From: Pimelobacter sp.
GTDB taxonomy: Bacteria; Actinomycetota; Actinomycetes; Propionibacteriales; Nocardioidaceae
Direction: 5' to 3'
DNA length: 32,496 nt
Assembly (NCBI GenBank): GCA_002698575.1
Contig: NZZG01000110.1
Location: 1-32,496 of the forward strand
Part shown: positions 15,712-24,350 of the stretch, one piece after another
Numbering within the stretch: position 1 is the first letter of the stretch
Layout of the letters: each line of letters starts with the position of its first letter
Made by a program: the position numbers and the translations under genes
Notes under the pieces: model-generated
Seen by the model: the letters and a program-made list of their open reading frames with translations, nothing else
What the model was told of the DNA's origin: nothing
Database searches by the model: none

Positions 15712-16908
15712 TCACTCGGCCGCCACGGGCGCTCGCGCCCCCAGCTCACCCGCCGCGCGCAGCACGAGCACCAGCACCGGCAGCAGGACCACACCCACGA
15801 CTGCCCAGACGACGAACGCCGTACCGGTGCCGGCACCGTCGGAGATCAGGCCGAGGCTCGGGCGGGCACCGGCGATGACGATGCCCCCGGAGAAGCTCAC
15901 CGCCGACAGCGCCGTGGCCCGTACGGCGGTCCGCGCACGGCCGGAGACGGCGACGTCAAAGCCAACCACTGCCAGGTAGTAGCCCAGACCGAGCAGCGGC
16001 ACGAACAGGACCGCCACGACGCCGCTCGTCGCGCCGGCACCCGCCGAGGCGCCCACCATGACGAGGTATCCCACCAGCGGTGCGGCCCCCCGGAAGCGTC
16101 GCGCGGCCCAGGGCGCCAGCAGCCCCGCGGCCATCCCGGCCGCAGCAAAACCGGTGTACATCCAGGCGGCCGCCTGCTCGCTCATCCCCTGGTCCAGGAC
16201 GAGCGGCTGGAAGAGGAAGGTCGTGCTCCAGCCGAAGACGAGCACGACCGCCCCGCCGGTGATCAGGGCGACGAGCCGTCGGTCCTCGAACAGCGCGCGC
16301 CACACCCCCTCGCCGGGCCCCCCCGCCCGATCTGCTGCGGGTGCCGCGACGATCCGGGGGAGTCCGGCCACCACCGGTAGGGCGAGCAACGCGCACCCGG
16401 CCGTCACGACGAACGGCAGCCGCGGGTCGACGGCGTACAGGAAGCCGGCCGTGGCGAGCGAGACGACGCCGGTCAACCCGGCCGCGGCGCGCACGGCACC
16501 GAAGGCCTCGACCGCACTGACCGGCGGAGCGTGCTCGCGCACCGCCTCGGCCAGGTAGGCCGCGCCGAGGCCCGAGGTCGCGGCCCACTGCACACCCCAG
16601 ACCACCCACACGACCATCAGCACGGCGGTGCTCTGCACGGCGGCGATGGCCAGAAACGTCACCACGGTCAGCCCGGCCAGGACCAGGTAGGACCGACGCC
16701 GCCCGATCCGGTCCGCGAGCATGCCCGAGGGGACCTCGCACAGCACCACCGTGACCCGGAACAGGGCGTCGGCGAGCACGATCGTGCCGATCCCGAAGCC
16801 GAGGTCGCGCAGGAACAGGAACCAGACCGGGAACCAGAACTGCGTCTGCAGCAGCAGCTCGGCGAGCGCGAAGCGCCGTACGACGCGGTGGCGCAGCGCC
16901 GCGGTCAC
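15712..16908 (-). CDS. MFS transporter
   Basis: A 398-residue major-facilitator carrier with about twelve hydrophobic segments. The loop between segments 2 and 3 has GMLADRIGRRRSYLVLAG, the MFS signature, and the first segment starts LLQTQFWFPVWFLFLRDLGF. The GTG start overlaps the stop of the preceding gene (GTGA), and an upstream open frame is the shadow of that gene. It is the third of three coupled genes whose first two encode a solute-binding-like and an unrecognised membrane protein. The substrate cannot be told; efflux of a small molecule is the usual role of such proteins. It converges on the sigma module across a hairpin at 15656-15680. Confidence 0.82.
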   Translation of the reverse strand: MTAALRHRVVRRFALAELLLQTQFWFPVWFLFLRDLGFGIGTIVLADALFRVTVVLCEVPSGMLADRIGRRRSYLVLAGLTVVTFLAIAAVQSTAVLMVVWVVWGVQWAATSGLGAAYLAEAVREHAPPVSAVEAFGAVRAAAGLTGVVSLATAGFLYAVDPRLPFVVTAGCALLALPVVAGLPRIVAAPAADRAGGPGEGVWRALFEDRRLVALITGGAVVLVFGWSTTFLFQPLVLDQGMSEQAAAWMYTGFAAAGMAAGLLAPWAARRFRGAAPLVGYLVMVGASAGAGATSGVVAVLFVPLLGLGYYLAVVGFDVAVSGRARTAVRATALSAVSFSGGIVIAGARPSLGLISDGAGTGTAFVVWAVVGVVLLPVLVLVLRAAGELGARAPVAAE

Positions 16909-18320
16909 GAGCTGTTGTTGCGGCGGAAGTAGAGGTAGACCACCGACAGCACCAGGGAGACGCCGGCCGCCGCGAAGAGCAGCAGGTCGGCGGGCTGGGC
17001 GGCGATCCAGCGGATGACGGCGTTGCGTCCGGTGTCGTAGCCGGCCATCCCCGGATCGACCGACATGGTGCGACCGAACTCCGTCAGCGCAAGCGTGGTC
17101 CCAAGGATCGAGGTGACCCCGATCCCCAGCAGGATCACGTCGGTGAAGATCGCCGATCGGGCACTGCGCCGCTCGGAGAGCTCGCGCAGGCGTCGCTCGC
17201 AGGCCTGCACCTTCATCTGCACCGGCTCCTCGACGACCTGCTCGAAGTCCCAGTACTCCAAGATGCCCTCGAGCTCGGTCCGCACCGGTCGGGTGACGTA
17301 CTTCGTGGTGGTGCGCAGCTGCATCACGATGAACTCCGCACGCCGCGAGCACCCCTCCAGCTCTCCCTTGAGGTCCTTGACGGTGGCCAGCGCGAACGGC
17401 GCCAGGGATCGCGCCAGGACCCGATCGAGCTGGACGTCGATGTTCTCCAGGGCGGCGTAGAAGTACTGCGCCAAGCGCAGGGCGCGCCACTCGTCGCCGA
17501 AGGTCCCCTCGACCGTATCGACCCCGCCCATCGTTCCGGGAGGGAAGACGAACAGGTAGTTGAGCCAGCGGATGAGGTGGGCGCGACCGGTGGGGTCCGG
17601 GGCGAGCTGTCCGGCCGTCGCGCCGGCGACACCTCCCGCGCCCACCCATGCCTCCTGCAGGAGGGAGGCCACCGGGTCCGCGGCATCGACCAGGAGGCTG
17701 CGCGTCACCCAGAGGACCTCCCCGAAGTCGGAGCCGTCACCGTCCTCGACCTCCTGGGAGCGCTCCTCGACCCCGGCCTCGTCACGGTCGCGCCGTCGCG
17801 CCTCGGCGACCAGCGGGCTCAGGAAGCGCCGGTGGAGCTCGCGGGCGAGCTCCTCGCCCCAGGCCACCATCGCCTGCTGGACCGTCGCCAGGTGCTGCTC
17901 GACGCCCTGCGGTGAGGAGTCGGTCGGGGACCGAAGCCCGGCCTCGACCTCGACCAGGCAGATCGAGTGATCGTAGAGGCGACAGGAGATCGCGAGCGGG
18001 GCCCCCGGGTCGACGCACGCCGGGAGCGCGACGTCCACGTGGCCGGGCTCGAGGAGGAGCTCCAGCGCCTCGACCGGGCGCTCCAGGGTGTCGACGCGGA
18101 TGTCGTCGTAGCGGTTGAACCGCCCGCGCGGCGACTTCCAGCCGGCGCTCACCGCGGGCGCTGCCAGCGTCGGGTCCGGCCCCCGCGCCTGCAGGAACGC
18201 CGGCGCCCAGTCCTCCAGCGCCGTCCAGAACGCCTGCGACTCCGACCTCGCGTAGCGGAAGGCGCCCAACGGCTCGCGGAAGTCGACGAGCGCGGGAGCC
18301 AGCACCCGCACCCGCGTCAC
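16905..18320 (-). CDS. Unrecognised protein with coiled region and two C-terminal membrane segments
   Basis: A 471-residue protein that I cannot place. Residues 1 to about 360 are soluble, with an acidic stretch (EAGVEERSQEVEDGDGSD, about 200-217) and a long, partly helical section (about 290-385, including KVQACERRLRELSERRSARS). Two membrane segments follow near the end: AIFTDVILLGIGVTSILGTT and LLLFAAAGVSLVLSVVYLYF. A long soluble part ending in a helix and two close membrane segments resembles the topology of CorA-type channels and of RMD1/DUF155 proteins, but no GMN motif of CorA is present and the resemblance is in layout only. The GTG start overlaps the upstream stop and its stop overlaps the MFS start, so the three products are probably made together. 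Confidence 0.65.
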   Translation of the reverse strand: MTRVRVLAPALVDFREPLGAFRYARSESQAFWTALEDWAPAFLQARGPDPTLAAPAVSAGWKSPRGRFNRYDDIRVDTLERPVEALELLLEPGHVDVALPACVDPGAPLAISCRLYDHSICLVEVEAGLRSPTDSSPQGVEQHLATVQQAMVAWGEELARELHRRFLSPLVAEARRRDRDEAGVEERSQEVEDGDGSDFGEVLWVTRSLLVDAADPVASLLQEAWVGAGGVAGATAGQLAPDPTGRAHLIRWLNYLFVFPPGTMGGVDTVEGTFGDEWRALRLAQYFYAALENIDVQLDRVLARSLAPFALATVKDLKGELEGCSRRAEFIVMQLRTTTKYVTRPVRTELEGILEYWDFEQVVEEPVQMKVQACERRLRELSERRSARSAIFTDVILLGIGVTSILGTTLALTEFGRTMSVDPGMAGYDTGRNAVIRWIAAQPADLLLFAAAGVSLVLSVVYLYFRRNNSS

Positions 18321-19396
18321 GGCGCCTCCCCGAGCACGAGGGAACGGACGTCGACGCGCAGCACCCGCCCGAGAAGGGGTCCGCTCAGGACCTTGACCTG
18401 GACGTCGATCCGCTCGCGCGAGAGCGTGGCGACCCCCTCGCTCAGGGCTGGCGGCCAGGACAGCACCCGGACCCGCGTGCCCGCGGGCGCGACGTAGGTG
18501 CGCTCGCCGGGGTCGCGGAGCACGATGAGGCGACCGGCGGCCACCGGCTGGAGGGTGAGCTCCTCGCCTGCGGAGCCGTCGCTGCCGAGGCCGGCGACCA
18601 GACCGTCGTACAGCTCGGTCTGCTTGACCTCCGCCAGCGCGTCGTTGAAGGCCTCGAGGATGCGCCTGTTCTCGTCGGTCGGCGCGAGCATCACGTGCAG
18701 GGCCTCGGTCGAGCCGAGCAGCGGGTTGTCGTCTGCCTCGAGCTGGACCACGTCACCGGCGTCGCCGGCGAAGCCGGGAGCCGCGAGCACCGCCTCGCCG
18801 GACAGCGAGCCCTCCGGGACGACGTCGACCTCGCCGGACGCGAGGGCGTCGAAGGCAGCCTCCTTGGAGGCGTACTCGATGAACGAGGGCACGGCGTCGA
18901 CCAGCTCGGCCCAGTACTCGTAGCCGGCGATGTGGGCAACCCGCAGCGTCTCCAGGTCGGCCGCCGAGCTGATCGCCGCCGCCACCTCGTCGTCGCGGCG
19001 CACGAAGAGGCGGTAGTCGAAGTCCAGCAGCGGGTCCGAGAGCAGGTAGTCGGCGCGCCGTGACGCCGTCCCGACGAACGGGAACGTCGCCACGACGCTC
19101 TGCTCCTCGGTGCGCTGCAGGGCCAGCGGCCACGTCGTGAAGCCGACCTCGGGGGCGTAGCCCTGGCGCTGCAGCACCTCGGTGACGACCGCGGCCACCG
19201 GTCCTCCCCCGGGCAGGTCCGGGCCGACGAAGGGCTCCCAGTCACCGCTCGCGACGAGGATCGGCTGGGCCGGGCTGGCCGGCGTGGAGGCGAAACGCGA
19301 GCCGATCAGCACCAGTACGGCCGAGATCACCAGCGCCAGCAGCAAGGGAGGACCCCACAGGGCCCAGCGGTTCCTGGACAAGGTCGTGCGTGCCAC
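18317..19396 (-). CDS. Membrane-anchored solute-binding-like protein (periplasmic binding protein family 3 fold)
   Basis: A 359-residue protein. One N-terminal membrane segment (about residues 14-35, WALWGPPLLLALVISAVLVL) has no clear lipobox or cleavage site and seems to be an anchor. The outer part up to about residue 275 reads as an amino-acid/polyol-binding type solute receptor: ILVASGDWEPFVGPDL, FPFVGTASRRADYLLSDPL, a DLETLRVAHIAGYEYW hinge and FDALASGEVDVVPEG. The remaining 80 residues form a basic beta-rich extension not usual in such receptors. The chosen GTG (VARTTLSRNRW) gives a sensible membrane N-terminus; the open frame continues upstream as shadow. There is no ABC permease or ATPase next to it, only a GTGA-coupled unknown membrane protein and an MFS carrier, so a sensory role is as likely as uptake. 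Confidence 0.75.
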   Translation of the reverse strand: MARTTLSRNRWALWGPPLLLALVISAVLVLIGSRFASTPASPAQPILVASGDWEPFVGPDLPGGGPVAAVVTEVLQRQGYAPEVGFTTWPLALQRTEEQSVVATFPFVGTASRRADYLLSDPLLDFDYRLFVRRDDEVAAAISSAADLETLRVAHIAGYEYWAELVDAVPSFIEYASKEAAFDALASGEVDVVPEGSLSGEAVLAAPGFAGDAGDVVQLEADDNPLLGSTEALHVMLAPTDENRRILEAFNDALAEVKQTELYDGLVAGLGSDGSAGEELTLQPVAAGRLIVLRDPGERTYVAPAGTRVRVLSWPPALSEGVATLSRERIDVQVKVLSGPLLGRVLRVDVRSLVLGEAP

Positions 19397-19500
19397 GGCG
19401 TGTTCGCTCTCGGGTCGGGGGACGGACCCGCGCCAAGTTACCTGCGCGGACGACGGCGTACGGCCGATCCCAGGAGTTAGGGCGCCCGGGGGCCTGCGCG

Positions 19501-20334
19501 TCAGGCCTGCTCGGCCAGGTACGCCAGCTGCGCCCGGACCGACCACTCGGCCGGCACCCAGAGCGACTCGTCGACGTCGGCGTAGACGATCTCGACGACC
19601 TTGCGCGGCAGCTCGTCGGCGGCGATCCCCTCGGGGTGCGGCTGCGCCTTGAGCTCGGCCAACGCCTCGCGCACCTGCTCGAGGCGAGCACGGCGGTGGC
19701 TGAGGTAGTAGTCCAGGACTGCGCCGGCCTCCGACAGGACCGGACCGTGCGCCGGCCAGATCGTCTCGACGTCGCCGGACGTGACGAGGGCGCGCATCTT
19801 CTCGATCGACTCGAAGTAGGGCCCGAGCTGGCCGTCGGGGTAGGCGACGACGGTGGTGCCGCGGCCGAGGACCATGTCGCCGGAGAGCAGCACCTTCTCC
19901 TGGGGCAGCAGCAGCGAGATCGAGTCGGCGGTGTGTCCGGGCGTGGTGACGACGCGTACGGCGAGCCCTCCGACGTCGAGGACCTCGTCGTCGGCCAGCG
20001 GGTCGGCACCGACGCAGTAGTCGGGGTCCAGCGCCCGTACGACGCACCCCTTGCGCTCGGCGAGCTCGGCGGCGACCTCGGAGTGGTCGAAGTGGTGGTG
20101 GGTGAGCAGGATCAGCCCGACGTCACCGGTGACCTCGTCGACCAGGTCGAGGTGGCCGTCCTCGATCGGGCCGGGGTCGACGACGATCGAGGTCGACGAG
20201 CCCGGCTCGCGCAGCACCCAGGTGTTGGTGCCGTCGAGCGTCATCATCCCGGGGTTGGGCGCGAGCAGGCACTCGCCGCGCTCCCCGAAGGAACCGCCGC
20301 CCCAGGCGTCCGTGACTCCCGTTCCCTGCGTCAT
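19501..20334 (-). CDS. MBL-fold metallo-hydrolase
   Basis: A 277-residue zinc hydrolase of the metallo-beta-lactamase fold. The metal-binding motif is LTHHHFDHSE (HxHxDH, about residue 77), with the further ligands in TPGHTADS (about 131) and SGDMVLG (about 152), and a last histidine in WPAHGPV. It is the homologue in position of Rv3677c and resembles LACTB2-like or RNase/hydroxyacylglutathione-type members; the substrate is unknown. The ATG at 20334 shares one base with the stop of the NUDIX gene (TGATG). The open frame extends upstream as a shadow of that gene. Last gene of the ridA operon. Confidence 0.88.
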   Translation of the reverse strand: MTQGTGVTDAWGGGSFGERGECLLAPNPGMMTLDGTNTWVLREPGSSTSIVVDPGPIEDGHLDLVDEVTGDVGLILLTHHHFDHSEVAAELAERKGCVVRALDPDYCVGADPLADDEVLDVGGLAVRVVTTPGHTADSISLLLPQEKVLLSGDMVLGRGTTVVAYPDGQLGPYFESIEKMRALVTSGDVETIWPAHGPVLSEAGAVLDYYLSHRRARLEQVREALAELKAQPHPEGIAADELPRKVVEIVYADVDESLWVPAEWSVRAQLAYLAEQA

Positions 20335-21227
20335 CAGCGCCTCCGCTCGGCGAGCACCGGCCTCAGCCGATCGGGCAGGGAGAGGGTGAAGCCCTCCCCC
20401 AGCGGCTCCACGGTCGGCGTGAACATCACGGCGGTGCGATCGGCCGCGGCGGCGAGCACGTCGTCGCGGGTCTCGAAGCCGGCGATCTCGAGGGAGGTCA
20501 GGTACGTCGGCGGCATCATCGCCAGCTCGCCGGACTCCGCCTGTGCCGCCGCGGTGCCGGCCGGCAGCCAGGTCACCGACGACGACTCCGAGGAGACGTC
20601 GCGGGTGCGCTGGCCCGCGGGCAGCTTGGCGACGAAGAACCAGGTCTCGTAGCGCTTCGGCTCGAAGATCGGGGTCAGCCACGCGTCCCAGACGCCGAGC
20701 AGGTCCGAGCGCAGCTCGAGACCGCGGCGGTTGAGGAAGTCGGTCAGGGACAGCTCACGCGACTCGAGCGCGACTCGGTCGGCCTCCCAGTCGTCGCCGG
20801 TCGTGTCGGCGACCACGGTCGTGTCGGCGTCGGCCGCCGGCCCCGCGAGCAGGACACGGGACTCCTCGAAGGTCTCGCGGACCGCGGCGCAGACGAGCGC
20901 GCGGGCCAGATGCTCGTCGCACCCCAGCCGTGAGGCCCACTCGGCGGGAGTGGGCCCCGCCCACGCCACCTGGGAGTCGAAGTCGCGCTTGTCGACGCCC
21001 CCACCCGGGAAGACGGCCATGCCGGCGGCGAAGTCCATCGAGACCTGGCGACGCAGGTAGTAGACCTCCGGCCTCCCGCCGCCCTCGGTGGGCTGGCTGG
21101 GCTCCCCCAGCAGGATCACCGTGGCCGCCTGCCGCGGCTCGACCGGCGTCCGGGTGCCGTCGGCGTACTCGCGCGCCACCGCGGCGACCGCGTCGGGCAG
21201 GGGCACCGGTGGCAGCGGGATCCTCAC
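20334..21227 (-). CDS. NUDIX-domain protein with interrupted, altered Nudix box
   Basis: A 297-residue protein of the larger NUDT19-like NUDIX type. GMAVFPGGGVDKRDF (about residues 68-82) is followed after a roughly 35-residue insertion by AAVRETFEESRVLL, so the usual 23-residue box is split. REtfEE is kept, but the glycine normally after EE-x is arginine. Hydrolase activity is therefore probable but not certain. The C-terminal half has YETWFFVAKLPAGQ and MMPPTYLTSLEI, usual in this subgroup. GTG start overlaps the ridA stop (GTGA), and its own stop shares a base with the MBL start. Confidence 0.8.
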   Translation of the reverse strand: MRIPLPPVPLPDAVAAVAREYADGTRTPVEPRQAATVILLGEPSQPTEGGGRPEVYYLRRQVSMDFAAGMAVFPGGGVDKRDFDSQVAWAGPTPAEWASRLGCDEHLARALVCAAVRETFEESRVLLAGPAADADTTVVADTTGDDWEADRVALESRELSLTDFLNRRGLELRSDLLGVWDAWLTPIFEPKRYETWFFVAKLPAGQRTRDVSSESSSVTWLPAGTAAAQAESGELAMMPPTYLTSLEIAGFETRDDVLAAAADRTAVMFTPTVEPLGEGFTLSLPDRLRPVLAERRR

Positions 21228-21691
21228 ACCGCCACCAGGACCTCGACCTCGACCGGCGCGTCGAGAGGCAGCACGGCGACCCCGACGGCCGAGCGGGCGT
21301 GGATCCCCGCGTCGCCGAAGACCTCGCCGAACAGCTCCGAGGCGCCGTTGGCCACGCCAGGCTGGCCGGTGAAGTTCGGGGTGGAGGCCACGAAGACGAC
21401 GACCTTGACGACCTGCTTGACCTGCGACAGGTCACCGACCTCGGCCTGGATCGCAGCGATCGCGTTGAGCGCGCACTGCTGCGCGCAGACCACCGCCTCC
21501 TCCACGCTGACCTCGGCACCGACCTTGCCGGTCGTGATCAGCTCACCCGAGCGCACCGGCAGCTGCCCGGAGGTGAAGACCTGGTCGCCGGAGCGGACAG
21601 CCGGCACGTAGGCCGCCACCGGCTTGGCGACCTCGGGAACCGCCAGTCCCAGTGCGGCGAGACGCTCCTCGGGGGTGCTCGCAGACGTCAT
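21224..21691 (-). CDS. RidA-family protein
   Basis: A 155-residue member of the RidA/YjgF family. These proteins remove reactive enamine and imine intermediates; this one is in the position of Rv3678c. Family features include PAVRSGDQVFTSGQLP, an AAIQAEVGDLSQVKQVVKV helix-strand unit and HARSAVGVAVLPLDAPVEVE with the conserved arginine. The ATG at 21691 comes eight bases after the small 50-codon gene; the open frame upstream is a shadow. It differs from the short (about 128) RidA proteins by an N-terminal extension (EERLAALGLAVPE) typical of the longer actinobacterial subgroup, for which enzymatic function is not settled. Confidence 0.87.
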   Translation of the reverse strand: MTSASTPEERLAALGLAVPEVAKPVAAYVPAVRSGDQVFTSGQLPVRSGELITTGKVGAEVSVEEAVVCAQQCALNAIAAIQAEVGDLSQVKQVVKVVVFVASTPNFTGQPGVANGASELFGEVFGDAGIHARSAVGVAVLPLDAPVEVEVLVAV

Positions 21692-21699
21692 GTCGACGC

Positions 21700-21852
21700 C
21701 TACTGCGCCGGGCGCTTGAGGAAGGCGATCAGCCCGCCCTGCGCGCTGGTCTGGATCGTCACCAGCTCCCAGCCGTCCTGCCCGAAGTTGTTGAGCATCA
21801 AGGCCTCGTTGTGGAGCGGAATCGGCGCCACCTGGTACTCCCATTTCGTCAT
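21700..21852 (-). CDS. Small DUF4177-like protein, 50 residues
   Basis: A complete 50-codon ORF starting MTKWEYQVAPIPL and ending FLKRPAQ. DGWELVTIQ in the middle is the signature of DUF4177-type small proteins, found before ridA in actinobacteria (compare Rv3678A in M. tuberculosis). Codons are strongly G/C-ending. It lies eight bases before ridA and probably begins the operon. The ATG is preceded by TAGGGT and seven bases, fitting a leaderless transcript. Function unknown. Confidence 0.85.
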   Translation of the reverse strand: MTKWEYQVAPIPLHNEALMLNNFGQDGWELVTIQTSAQGGLIAFLKRPAQ

Positions 21853-21859
21853 GCCCGGC

Positions 21860-21865
21860 ACCCTA
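21860..21865 (-). promoter_or_regulatory. Candidate -10 box (TAGGGT) for the DUF4177-ridA operon
   Basis: On the minus strand TAGGGT is followed by seven bases and the ATG at 21852. A CTGACG hexamer 19 bases upstream is a plausible -35 box. No ribosome site is seen, which agrees with a leaderless start. Confidence 0.5.
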
Positions 21866-21897
21866 CTCGCGGTGCACGGCCGGTCGTCAGGCGCTCG

Positions 21898-22647
21898 TCA
21901 CGCCCCCGCCAACCACTGGTCGAACGTCTGGCGTCCGCGCGGACCATCGCTGCTGGGCAGCAGCGCACCCTCGCGCATGGCGCGTCCGCCGGATCCGGGC
22001 AGTCCGACCGGGACGACCCGCTGGCGCCGCCCGCCAGCACGTCGTACGGCGGCGACGCGGCGAGCCAGGACGACGAGGTCGTGCTGCTCGGGCCCGGCGA
22101 GGTCGGCGGCTCTCCCGGCAGGCGCGCCGAGCGCCAGCGCGGCCAACGCCTGCGCCACCTCCTGCGCCGCGATCGGCTGCGTCCGCATCTTCGGCACCAA
22201 CGACACCGGCCCGAGCCGCACGAACCCCAGAGCTTGCTCGGCGAACTCGTGGAACTGCGTCGCCCGCAGCAGCGTCCACGGCACCGGACCGGACGTGACC
22301 ACCTGCTCCTGGCGCCGCTTCCCGGCGTAGTAGCCGGTGTCGACATCGTCGACGCCCACGATCGACAGGGTGACGTGGTGGCGCACGTCCGCGTCCACCT
22401 CGGCGGAGAGCAGCCGCGCGGTCACGCCGCCGAAGAAGTCCTCTGCCGCAGCCCGCTTCTGCTCCCGGGTCCCCGTCACGTCGACCACCACGTCGACCCC
22501 GTCGAGGCGTGCCGCCAGCCCAGCGCCCGTGACCAGGTCCACGCCTGCCGACCGCGCCAGCGTGACCACCTCGTGGCCCTGGTCCACCGCGATGTCCACC
22601 ACGTGCCGCCCGACCACGCCGGTGCCCCCGGCCACAGCGATCCTCAT
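21898..22647 (-). CDS. NAD(P)H-binding, atypical short-chain dehydrogenase (NmrA-like) protein
   Basis: A 249-residue Rossmann-fold protein. The nucleotide motif is AVAGGTGVVGRHVVDIA (GxxGxxG at residues 7-13), and VVVDVTGTREQK and YYAGKRRQEQVV (a YxxxK) fit atypical SDR proteins of the NmrA/NAD(P)-binding group. PVPWTLLRATQFHEF is the usual later motif. The chosen ATG is immediately before the nucleotide motif; an extra 21 codons upstream overlap the divergent promoter and are not needed. It is divergent from the TfoX-N gene with 61 bases between starts; CAGGCT six bases before this ATG is a weak -10 candidate. Substrate unknown. Confidence 0.8.
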   Translation of the reverse strand: MRIAVAGGTGVVGRHVVDIAVDQGHEVVTLARSAGVDLVTGAGLAARLDGVDVVVDVTGTREQKRAAAEDFFGGVTARLLSAEVDADVRHHVTLSIVGVDDVDTGYYAGKRRQEQVVTSGPVPWTLLRATQFHEFAEQALGFVRLGPVSLVPKMRTQPIAAQEVAQALAALALGAPAGRAADLAGPEQHDLVVLARRVAAVRRAGGRRQRVVPVGLPGSGGRAMREGALLPSSDGPRGRQTFDQWLAGA

Positions 22648-22708
22648 GCGCTGAGCCTGGCACCTCCGAGTGCACGGCACCACGTCGCCCACGAGGCACA
22701 CTGGTGCC

Positions 22709-23041
22709 ATGGCCTACGACCCCGACCTCGCCGAACGGGTGCGCGCCATCTTGGCACCGGGCACGTCGTGGACGGAGAAGGCGATGTTCGGAGGTCTCGC
22801 CTTCCTCGTCGGCGGCAACATGGCCGTGTGCGTCAGCGGGCAGGGCGGGCTGCTGGTCCGACTCGATGCCACGACCCTTCCGCGGCTCGTCGCGCAGGAG
22901 CACGTCGAGGCGATGGTGATGGGCGGGCGCACGTCGAGGACATGGGTGCACGTGGACGCGGCAGCGCTGGGCGAGGATGCCGCCCTGGAGCCGTGGGTGG
23001 CGCGCGGCCTGGCCGTCGCCGGAGCCCTGCCGACGAAGTAG
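22709..23041 (+). CDS. TfoX N-terminal domain protein
   Basis: A 110-residue protein consisting only of the TfoX-N domain: KAMFGGLAFLVGGNMAVCV (about residues 23-41), GGLLVRLD and WVHVDAAAL. TfoX is a competence regulator in gammaproteobacteria, but stand-alone N-domains are widespread in actinobacteria and have no proven function. The ATG at 22709 gives the usual start (MAYDPDLAERVRAIL); a further 13 codons upstream are in frame but without support. CACACT six bases before the ATG is a poor -10 candidate. Confidence 0.82.
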   Translation: MAYDPDLAERVRAILAPGTSWTEKAMFGGLAFLVGGNMAVCVSGQGGLLVRLDATTLPRLVAQEHVEAMVMGGRTSRTWVHVDAAALGEDAALEPWVARGLAVAGALPTK

Positions 23042-23143
23042 ACGGTCGCCTCCGACCGGTCCGCGTTCAACGTTCCGGCCACCCGCGGCGTTGACCTGTC
23101 GTGGTGCGCCCGTGCCCCACCGCGACACCCTTCGGAGACCCCC

Positions 23144-24335
23144 ATGCCACCCACCACCCGGCTGCCGCTGGTCGCAGCCTGCCTGCTCGCGCTCGTCGCC
23201 CCGCTCGCGCTGACCCTCGCCGCGCCCGGCGCCCGGGCCACCTCGGCACCGGAGCTGAACCTCAGCACCCAGCCCGGCCCCGGGAACCCGCTCCAGGTCG
23301 ATCGCCTCGATCGGGATGCCCCACCCCCCTCGCCCACCGTCTGCGTCGCCGAGAGCGGGGACCGCTACGACGATGACTGCTTCGACGTCAGCCTGGCGAT
23401 CAGTGCCACCGAGCCCGTCACCGACGTCACCGTGACCGTCGTCGAGCACCGGGGCCTCTACGTCGACCCGCTCGTGACCACCATCGACGCCCTCGAGACC
23501 GACCGCACGCAGATCGTGAACTACGCCGTGCGAGCGCGGACGACCGGGGCTCCACACGCTGACCTTCGAGGTCACCGCCCCGGGAACCGAGCCCCGCCGG
23601 GTCGGGCTGCCCTACGTCTGGCGGGCCGGCGGCGCGCCGATCCCCGGCGACGACTCCCTGGCGGGCCGGATGTACGCCGCCAACGGGTTCGACTCCTACG
23701 ACTGCACCGCCACGGCCGAGTGCGACTTCCGCACCGCCCAGCGCGTCGTCTTCGTCGACGACGAGCGCGCCGGCCGCGCGCTGGCGAGCAACGGGAAGGT
23801 GCGGTGCGGGAAGAGGCAGTCGTGCTCGCCGTACCACCACGACGACGCGAGCGGACTGGTCCAGGTCGGCGGCACCACGATCGGGCGCGTGACCCGCCAG
23901 GCCGCCTTCTTCGGCGGCGAGCGGTACACGCGCCTGGTCGACCCCCGACCGGGTCAGCGACTCGACGGCCTCTGGCAGTACGGCGCCAACGTCGACGAGG
24001 GCCGCGGCGTCGTCGAGCAACGGCTGAGGCTGCGCGGCTCCGGACGGTTCCGGCTGCGGTACGCCGTCGACACGAGCCGCTACGGGAGGCCGGACGTCGG
24101 CTCGACGTACTCGCGAAGCCTGCGCGGCACCTACCGGATCGGCGGCAACGGTCGGCTGACGCTCGTCGACCCGAAGCGTGACGTGACCAAGGTGGCGACT
24201 CTGGCCATCGTCGCGACCCCCACCGGCAAGCCACGCGCCGCGAGGAGAGGGCTGTGGCTGGACCTGGCGATCGACCCCCCGAAGGGCAAGGCGTTCGTCG
24301 ACGGCAACAAGCTCATCCCGCTGCCGATCGGCTGA
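23144..24335 (+). pseudogene. Secreted protein of unknown family, split by a one-base frameshift
   Basis: The first frame begins with ATG after GGAG and encodes a clear signal peptide (LPLVAACLLALVAPLALTL, cleavage likely after GARA). Protein-like sequence continues to YAVRARTTG. It then changes to frame-shifted, Arg/Pro-rich sequence. From the same point the +1 frame reads LHTLTFEVTAPGTEPRR and continues coherently to the stop at 24335. The switch is at the run of four G at 23546-23549; removing one G restores a single frame of about 396 residues. Cysteine pairs (VCVAESG/DDDCF, DCTATAEC, RCGKRQSC) suggest disulfides outside the cell. I do not recognise the family. It may be a true pseudogene, a sequencing error, or a variable G tract. 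Confidence 0.75.
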
Positions 24336-24350
24336 GCTCGGCCGGGATGG

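Noticed and set aside
16905..18320. CorA magnesium channel
   Set aside because: Two C-terminal membrane segments fit, but the GMN motif required for CorA is absent.
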